Below are positions 58,718 to 64,000 of a DNA stretch of 64,000 bases, piece by piece. The stretch lies in the NCBI GenBank assembly GCA_045612065.1, contig JAZKYH010000022.1, positions 1 to 64,000 on the forward strand. Reading direction: 5' to 3'. The stretch is from UBA1189 sp045612065. GTDB lineage: Bacteria > Bacteroidota > Bacteroidia > Bacteroidales > Bacteroidaceae. Position 1 is the stretch's first letter. Every line of letters starts with the position of its first letter. The translations under genes were made by a program, and so were the position numbers. The notes beneath the pieces were generated by a model that had not been told where the DNA came from, made no database searches, and saw nothing but the letters and a program-made list of their open reading frames with translations.

Positions 58718-58756
58718 AAATTGCATAGGGCTTACGCCTTATGCAATTTCTTTTTT
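58718..58756 (+). terminator. Terminator of leuACD
   Basis: AAATTGCATA (58718-58727) pairs with TATGCAATTT (58740-58749), followed by C and six T. The remaining bases to the convergent argD contain short AACAGCCAA-type repeats. Confidence 0.88.
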
Positions 58757-58817
58757 GTGAGGATTCTCTTAAATCAAGAAAACCAACAGCCAATAGCTAA
58801 ATGCTAACAGCCAACAG

Positions 58818-59942
58818 TTAAGATATCAACTCCTTGAAAGCAGCAAGGAACACATCGGCATGCGCTTTTGTGATGCCCAATGCAGGGAGTAGACGCACGG
58901 TTGACACACCTGCACCACCTGTGAAGATGTGTTTCTCGAAGAGCAAGCGCTTGCGGAACTCTGAAGCCGAGCCTTCAATCTCGATGCCAATCATCAGACC
59001 GCGACCACGCACCTCCTTGATTTGTGGAATTTTCTTGAGTTCTTCGATGAGGTAAGCACCTACCTCGGCAGCATTCTCAATGAGGCTCTCCTGCTCAAAC
59101 ACGTCGAGCACGGCAATGGCTGCGGCGCATGCCAAGTGGTTGCCGCCGAAAGTTGTGCCGAGCATACTGGGCCAGGGCTTGTAGTGAGGAGCAATGAGTA
59201 CACCACCGATGGGGAAACCATTACCCATACCCTTGGCTATGGTGATGAGGTCGGGGCGGATGTCGGCAATCTGGTGGGCGAAGAACTTGCCTGTACGGCC
59301 ATAACCCGACTGTATCTCGTCAAGAATGAGCGAAACGCCATACTTGGTAGTCATCTCACGCAATTGGCAGAGGAACTCTGCCGAGGGACAATGAATGCCA
59401 GCCACACCCTGTATGCCCTCGATGATAACGGCACAGAACTCGCCCGTCTGCAACTTTTCCTCCACAGCAACAATATCACCGAGAGGCACGAACTCAACAT
59501 TCGGAGTGCGATTGAAGGGGGCGTTAATCTTGGGATTATCCGTGGCTGCTACAGCACCTGAAGTGCGGCCGTGGAAAGCCTTACTGAAAGCCAACACCTT
59601 GGCTTTGTCGTTATGGAATGAAGCGAGCTTGATAGCATTTTCATTCGCCTCAGCACCAGAGTTGCAGAGGAAGAGGCTATAGTCATTGTAGCCCGAGAGG
59701 CGACCGAGTTTTTCGGCCAATTGCTGTTGCAAACTGTTCTCTACAGAGTTAGAATAGAAGCCGAGTTTAGCCACCTGCTCACTAATCATCTGCACATAGT
59801 GCGGGTGGGCATGACCAATAGAGATTACGGCATGACCTCCATAGAGGTCGAGATATTCGGTGCCAGCGGCATCGTATACATAGTTTCCCTTGCCGCGCAC
59901 GGGCTCTATGGGATAGAGGGGATATACGTCAAAAAGATTCAT
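58818..59942 (-). CDS. argD: Acetylornithine aminotransferase
   Basis: A 374-residue PLP enzyme of class III that converts N-acetylglutamate semialdehyde to N-acetylornithine (or the succinyl analogue, as Bacteroides use succinylated intermediates). Motifs are CNSGAEANENAIKLA (about residue 93), FHGRTSGAVAATD (about 121), LILDEIQSGYGRTGKFFA (about 203) with the cofactor aspartate, and TIAKGMGNGFPIGG with the PLP lysine (about 238). It starts 12 bases after argC, in an argC-argD operon. Convergent to leuD. Confidence 0.93.
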   Translation of the reverse strand: MNLFDVYPLYPIEPVRGKGNYVYDAAGTEYLDLYGGHAVISIGHAHPHYVQMISEQVAKLGFYSNSVENSLQQQLAEKLGRLSGYNDYSLFLCNSGAEANENAIKLASFHNDKAKVLAFSKAFHGRTSGAVAATDNPKINAPFNRTPNVEFVPLGDIVAVEEKLQTGEFCAVIIEGIQGVAGIHCPSAEFLCQLREMTTKYGVSLILDEIQSGYGRTGKFFAHQIADIRPDLITIAKGMGNGFPIGGVLIAPHYKPWPSMLGTTFGGNHLACAAAIAVLDVFEQESLIENAAEVGAYLIEELKKIPQIKEVRGRGLMIGIEIEGSASEFRKRLLFEKHIFTGGAGVSTVRLLPALGITKAHADVFLAAFKELIS

Positions 59943-59954
59943 ATGCTAATTGAA

Positions 59955-60947
59955 TTAGAATGCGTTCGCCTTCAAACCAAGTCCGGATTTCTCGTCAATG
60001 CCGAACATTAGGTTCATATTCTGCACTGCCTGACCTACGGCACCCTTCAGGAGGTTGTCGATGATGCAGGTGATGACAGCCTTGTTGCCAAATTTGTCGA
60101 TGTGTACGAACGCTTTATTGGTGTTAACCACCTGTTTTAAGTCGAGCGCCTTATCAATATAGTGGGTAAAGGCTGCATCGGCATAGAACGCGCGATACAT
60201 ATCTGCCAATTGCTCGGCTGTGGGATTGGCAGGTGTGCCCTCCTCGCCGTCGAACTTCACCACTTCGGTGCAGAAGATGCCGCGAGCAAAGTCGCCACGA
60301 TAAGGAATAAAGTCAACATCCACCTCAAGCGAACCTTGTAGCTCGGTGAGCGACTGACGTATCTCGTGCAGGTGCTGATGGGTGAATACCTTATAGATGC
60401 TCATGTTGTCGGAGCGCCAACTGAAATGAGTAGTAGACACAGGTTTCTGACCTGCACCAGTAGAACCAGTAATAGCATTCACCGCCACGTCATGAGTGAG
60501 CAATCCGGCCTTTGCTAAAGGCAGCAAACCGAGCTGTATGCAGGTGGCAAAGCAACCGGGGTTGGCCAAACGCTGACACTTGCAGATTTGCTCCTTATGT
60601 ATTTCGGGGAGTCCATACACGTAGTCGTGCGTGGGAGCCGCGATGCGGAAGTCTTGCGCCAAGTCGATAATCTTCACATGCGCAGGAATGGCATGCTTTT
60701 TGAGGAACTCTTCGCTCTTACCGTGACCAAAGCAGAAGAACACCACGTCCACTTCATCGAAGGGCATGGAATCAGTAAAACGAAGGTCTGTATCACCTAA
60801 TAATCCCTCATGTACATCAGCCACGAAGTTACCGGCATTACTCTCACTGTTGGCAAAGACAATCTCTGCCTCGGGGTGATGCACTAGCAAACGGATAAGT
60901 TCTCCACCTGTATAACCCGCAGCACCAAGTATTCCAACTTTTATCAT
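59955..60947 (-). CDS. argC: N-acetyl-gamma-glutamyl-phosphate reductase
   Basis: A 330-residue NADP-dependent enzyme of arginine synthesis. It has the nucleotide-binding GILGAAGYTGGELIRLLVHHPE at the N-terminus, the catalytic cysteine in NPGCFATCIQLGLLPL (about residues 130-145), TGSTGAGQKP (about 160) and the active-site histidine region HQHLHEI (about 190). Its start overlaps the stop of the pspC-like gene by four bases, so the two are translated together. argD follows 12 bases later. Confidence 0.95.
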   Translation of the reverse strand: MIKVGILGAAGYTGGELIRLLVHHPEAEIVFANSESNAGNFVADVHEGLLGDTDLRFTDSMPFDEVDVVFFCFGHGKSEEFLKKHAIPAHVKIIDLAQDFRIAAPTHDYVYGLPEIHKEQICKCQRLANPGCFATCIQLGLLPLAKAGLLTHDVAVNAITGSTGAGQKPVSTTHFSWRSDNMSIYKVFTHQHLHEIRQSLTELQGSLEVDVDFIPYRGDFARGIFCTEVVKFDGEEGTPANPTAEQLADMYRAFYADAAFTHYIDKALDLKQVVNTNKAFVHIDKFGNKAVITCIIDNLLKGAVGQAVQNMNLMFGIDEKSGLGLKANAF

Positions 60948-61159
60948 CTTTTTATGTTAAATTGGCTCTTTTCCTCAGGGACAAGTAATGCCATGATAAA
61001 ATATACGATAACTCCACAGAATGCTGTAAATATGGTTGCCAACGTGTAGATGACACGTACTACGGTAACATCAATATTTGCATAGTTGGCAATAGCTGCA
61101 CATACACCTGCCAACAATCGTCCAGTACGAGGACGTTCCATTTTTTTAGGTTCTGACAT
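60944..61159 (-). CDS. PspC domain protein
   Basis: A 71-residue membrane protein consisting of a single PspC domain: basic RTGRLLAGVCAAIANYANIDVTVVRVIYTLATIF followed by a membrane segment (about residues 38-62) and a short tail. In enterobacteria PspC transduces envelope stress; stand-alone PspC domains in Bacteroidetes have no defined role known to me. It is the first gene of a pspC-argC-argD transcript and overlaps argC by four bases, an unexpected pairing. A clear promoter lies upstream. Confidence 0.9.
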   Translation of the reverse strand: MSEPKKMERPRTGRLLAGVCAAIANYANIDVTVVRVIYTLATIFTAFCGVIVYFIMALLVPEEKSQFNIKR

Positions 61160-61185
61160 AATTCCTTAAAACTAAGTTTGTACGA

Positions 61186-61216
61186 CAAAGATAATGCAAG
61201 ACAAGAAAAATACAAA
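61186..61216 (-). promoter_or_regulatory. Promoter of pspC-argC-argD
   Basis: On the minus strand TTTG (61216-61213), 19 bases, TATCTTTG (61193-61186): full consensus, 26 bases before the start codon. Confidence 0.8.
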
Positions 61217-61376
61217 ATTATTTTGAATATTTACTATTCCTACGACAGCAATCTAAACCGAGCTTTCACCTATCTTCAGACTGCAAAGCTGCCATAGTTG
61301 TGCTATCCACGACCCAATACGACAAAAAGAAAAGACGAGCAATACATGACTCAGAAAAAAAGACTACTTTTGTCCT

Positions 61377-62054
61377 ATGAAAGAACAACATGCCTATTCA
61401 CACTCCGAAGAAATCGTCAACACCACGACACACGCTACTGGCCTTGTCATGGCACTTGTCGTATGCACATATTTTCTTGTACAGAGCAACAGTACAAGTT
61501 CTTGGATAGTTCCCTTCAGCCTTACACTATATCTATTCGGTGTAGTCAGTTCATACGCGGCTTCCACCCTCTACCATGCCATCCCGGCAAGTGGGACATA
61601 TGCCAAGGCTCTCACCCGCAAATTTGACCATGCAGCCATCTACTGGCACATTGCCGGAAGCTATACCCCACTCACTCTCATAGCCATGCGAGACGGAGGT
61701 GAGCCCGTTTGGGGCTTGGTTATTTTTGCTTTCGTATGGCTTTGCGCTATAGTGGGCACAGCACTCAGTTTTAGAAAGATGAAGGTACAGAACTACCTCG
61801 AGACCACCTGCTATGTACTCATGGGACTAACCATTCTGATAGCCTTCAAACCCTTTTACGACACTTGCAGCCTCCCCATCGTACTATGGGTGGTAGGTGA
61901 AGGCATAGCTTACATCATTGGCGCAGTACTTTACAGTTTCAAGAAAATCCCCTACGCACATTCCGCATTCCACATCCTCGTTATCTTAGGTGACATCTGT
62001 CATATGATTGCCACGTGGATGATGTTGCGCATGTTCAGCATCATACCCAACTAA
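61377..62054 (+). CDS. Hemolysin III family membrane protein (PAQR/YqfA-like)
   Basis: A 225-residue protein with seven membrane segments. Conserved polar positions of the family are present: EEIVNTTTHATG (about residues 11-22), SSYAASTLYHAIP (about 60-72) with the serine and histidine, KFDHAAIYWHIAGSYTP (about 83-99) and the C-terminal HSAFHILVILGDICHM (about 195-212) with the histidine pair that binds zinc in relatives. Some members are hydrolases acting on ceramide-like lipids, which is of interest in a sphingolipid maker; the name hemolysin is historical. Single gene. Confidence 0.88.
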   Translation: MKEQHAYSHSEEIVNTTTHATGLVMALVVCTYFLVQSNSTSSWIVPFSLTLYLFGVVSSYAASTLYHAIPASGTYAKALTRKFDHAAIYWHIAGSYTPLTLIAMRDGGEPVWGLVIFAFVWLCAIVGTALSFRKMKVQNYLETTCYVLMGLTILIAFKPFYDTCSLPIVLWVVGEGIAYIIGAVLYSFKKIPYAHSAFHILVILGDICHMIATWMMLRMFSIIPN

Positions 62055-62232
62055 TACACTGATGACGAACAAAGCACAATATTCATAATTTTACTTAAAC
62101 TATTCGTTTGTATCCATTCTTTTTTTGTACCTTTACATGATAAAATGGGTGAGTAGGCATAAATGGTTGCAACTCGCCGTTGAGGCTCTCTTTTGAGCCG
62201 CTTGATAAGACAACAAAAAAAGAACATACATA

Positions 62233-63960
62233 ATGAGTTACAAATGGAATTATCAACCTCCCACCCAACAGGACTGCGTAGATGCTGAGACGCTATCCGA
62301 GGAGATAGGCATCAGTCCTGTGCTATGCCGTCTGCTACAGGAGAGAGGCATACGGACGGTTTCCGAGGCGAAAAAGTTTTTTCGTCCCAGCCTACTCGAC
62401 TTGCATGACCCCTTTCTGATGGACGGGATGGATGCTGCTGTGGCGCGCATCAATAAAGCCCTCGGACGCAAGGAACGCATACTCGTCTATGGTGATTATG
62501 ACGTAGATGGCACAACGGCTGTCGCTCTGGTGTACCGTTTCTTGCAACAGTTTACCACCAACATCGACTACTACATCCCCGACCGCGACAATGACGGGTA
62601 TGGCGTATCGTTCCAAGGTGTAGACTATGCCAAAGCCTCGGGCGTAACACTGGTCATAGTACTCGACTGCGGCGTGAAAGCAGTAGACGAAATTGCCTAT
62701 GCCAAGACTTTGGGCATAGATTTCATCGTGTGCGACCATCACGTACAAGATGAAGTTTTGCCCCCGGCAGTAGCCATACTCAACCCCAAACTACGCGAGT
62801 CAAGCTACCCCTACCCTCACCTGTCGGGTTGTGGTGTAGGCTTCAAGCTCATGCAAGCTTTTGCCAAGGACAATGGCATCGAGTTCAGTCAACTCATCCC
62901 CTATCTTGATTTGGTGGCGGTGAGCATCGCCTCAGACATTGTCCCCATCATGGGAGAGAACCGCATCCTTGCCTACCATGGATTACGCCAGATAAACAAC
63001 AACCCCAGTACGGGACTCAAAGCCATCATAGAAGTGTGCGGACTAAAGGACAAAGAGATCAAGCTCAACGACATCATCTTTAAGATTGGGCCACGCATCA
63101 ATGCTTCGGGACGCATACAAACCGGACGTGAGGCTGTAGACCTACTCACCGAAAAGAATTATCGCAAGGCATTGGACATGAGCAACCAGATAAACGAATA
63201 TAACGAAGCACGCAAAGATCTGGACAAGAGTATGACCGAAGAGGCCAACCGCATCGTGGACAACCTCGAGGGACTGGCTGACAAACGAAGCATCGTGCTA
63301 TATAATGAAGACTGGCACCGAGGAGTCATTGGTATCGTAGCATCGCGATTGACCGAACTTTTTTACCGTCCATCAGTAGTGCTCACCAAGACTAACAATA
63401 TCGCTACAGGGTCAGCACGTTCAGTGGCAGACTTCGATGTGTACAAAGCCATTGACAGTTGTCGCGACCTGTTGGAGAACTTTGGCGGACACCCCTATGC
63501 TGCAGGCCTTTCACTCAAGGTTGAGAATGTCGAGGAATTTACCCGCCGCTTCGAGGAGTATGTGGCCGAAAACATACAACCTACACAAACCGAAGCCAAT
63601 ATCTATATTGACGAAGAGTTGACCTTCAGCGACTGCACCATGAAACTCTATAACGACTTGAAGCGATTCGAGCCCTTCGGCCCCGACAATCCCAAGCCCA
63701 TATTCTGCACACGCCACGTCTATGACTTCGGCACCAGCCGCGTAGTGGGACGCAACCAAGAGCATATCAAGCTGGAGTTGGTGGACAACAAGAGCAATAA
63801 CGTCATAAATGGCATTGCTTTCGGACAGAGTTCGCAAGCGCGCTACATCAAATCTAAACAAGCTTTTGACATCTGTTACACTGTGGAGGAGAACTCACAC
63901 AAACGTGGTGAAATACAGCTATTTATCGAGAGCATCAGGCCAAACACACACGAGGAGTGA
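62233..63960 (+). CDS. recJ: Single-stranded-DNA-specific exonuclease RecJ
   Basis: A 575-residue 5'-3' exonuclease of DNA repair. DHH-family motifs in order: LVYGDYDVDGTTA (about residues 80-92), VLDCGVKAVDE (about 140), VCDHHVQDE (about 164), SIASDIVPIMGENR (about 235) and RINASGRI (about 290). The DHHA1 part has HRGVIGIVASRL (about 355) and FGGHPYAAGLSL (about 417). A C-terminal OB fold (about 455-570) follows. Its stop overlaps the GTG start of the next gene (GTGA), a probable recQ. Confidence 0.95.
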   Translation: MSYKWNYQPPTQQDCVDAETLSEEIGISPVLCRLLQERGIRTVSEAKKFFRPSLLDLHDPFLMDGMDAAVARINKALGRKERILVYGDYDVDGTTAVALVYRFLQQFTTNIDYYIPDRDNDGYGVSFQGVDYAKASGVTLVIVLDCGVKAVDEIAYAKTLGIDFIVCDHHVQDEVLPPAVAILNPKLRESSYPYPHLSGCGVGFKLMQAFAKDNGIEFSQLIPYLDLVAVSIASDIVPIMGENRILAYHGLRQINNNPSTGLKAIIEVCGLKDKEIKLNDIIFKIGPRINASGRIQTGREAVDLLTEKNYRKALDMSNQINEYNEARKDLDKSMTEEANRIVDNLEGLADKRSIVLYNEDWHRGVIGIVASRLTELFYRPSVVLTKTNNIATGSARSVADFDVYKAIDSCRDLLENFGGHPYAAGLSLKVENVEEFTRRFEEYVAENIQPTQTEANIYIDEELTFSDCTMKLYNDLKRFEPFGPDNPKPIFCTRHVYDFGTSRVVGRNQEHIKLELVDNKSNNVINGIAFGQSSQARYIKSKQAFDICYTVEENSHKRGEIQLFIESIRPNTHEE

Positions 63961-64000
63961 ACTACGTAGAGGTACTTCGCGAGCACTTCGGCTACGATTC
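63957..64000 (+). CDS. recQ: Start of a probable RecQ helicase gene (truncated by window end)
   Basis: A GTG at 63957 overlaps the recJ stop. The 14 visible codons read MNYVEVLREHFGYD (GTG as Met), close to the N-terminus of Bacteroidales RecQ (NYVEIL...YWGYD). recJ-recQ adjacency is common in the group. Only 44 bases are visible, so this is a short but suggestive match. Confidence 0.5.
   Translation, partial: MNYVEVLREHFGYD

Overview
The window is a chromosomal segment of an anaerobic or microaerotolerant member of the Bacteroidales, close to Prevotellaceae/Bacteroidaceae. Four things support this. Upstream regions repeatedly carry the Bacteroidetes promoter (TTTG or TTG, 19-20 bases, TAnnTTTG). 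The gene order mutY-ssb-gldE-phosphopantetheinyl transferase beside HU, a 30-residue basic protein and RNase G is typical of the group. Serine palmitoyltransferase, Wzi-type capsule proteins and a Rho with a long disordered insertion are also typical. I saw no rRNA, tRNA, CRISPR array, phage or transposase gene. The species cannot be named from sequence alone.

Layout. 0-2.4 kb: end of a flavodiiron protein, then an ECF sigma / anti-sigma-like / TonB-plug-repeat operon on the minus strand. 2.6-11.4 kb: catalase, glutamate decarboxylase, a sphingolipid pair (serine palmitoyltransferase and an SDR enzyme), a membrane protein and a short-form cobalamin methionine synthase. 11.6-17.7 kb: the conserved mutY/ssb/gldE block diverging from HU and RNase G. 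17.7-24.5 kb: trpB2 behind what looks like a complete ribosome-mediated attenuator, an ABC-F ATPase, a DUF-type protein and rho. 24.6-41.4 kb: a surface polysaccharide locus (wzi, glycosyltransferases, wecA/B/C, acetyltransferase, Wzx, Wzy, Wzz, Wza and an initiating sugar transferase), whose core looks clearly richer in A+T than its flanks. 41.6-48 kb: fabD, a GH13 enzyme, an AlaX-like editing protein, a cysteine-rich small heat-shock protein, a lipocalin and a carboxyltransferase that lacks the usual biotin lysine. 48.5-64 kb: rplY-pth-S4 protein, an SGNH hydrolase, a TonB-domain lipoprotein, a SprT-like protein, an orphan adenine methylase, leuACD, pspC-argC-argD, a hemolysin III protein, recJ and the first codons of a probable recQ.

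The strongest regulatory observation is upstream of trpB2. A promoter is followed by a 17-codon leader peptide with three consecutive Trp codons, an antiterminator arm that starts at the leader stop codon, and a U-tailed terminator. The most distinctive genome-scale theme is small palindromic or inverted-repeat elements that lie inside reading frames without breaking them (metH twice, wecB, the end of the DUF-type protein, the start of the S4 protein). Related repeat architecture occurs between genes: 83-bp promoter-bearing tandem repeats before rplY, four 22-bp iteron-like repeats, and a TAGCTA palindrome cluster.
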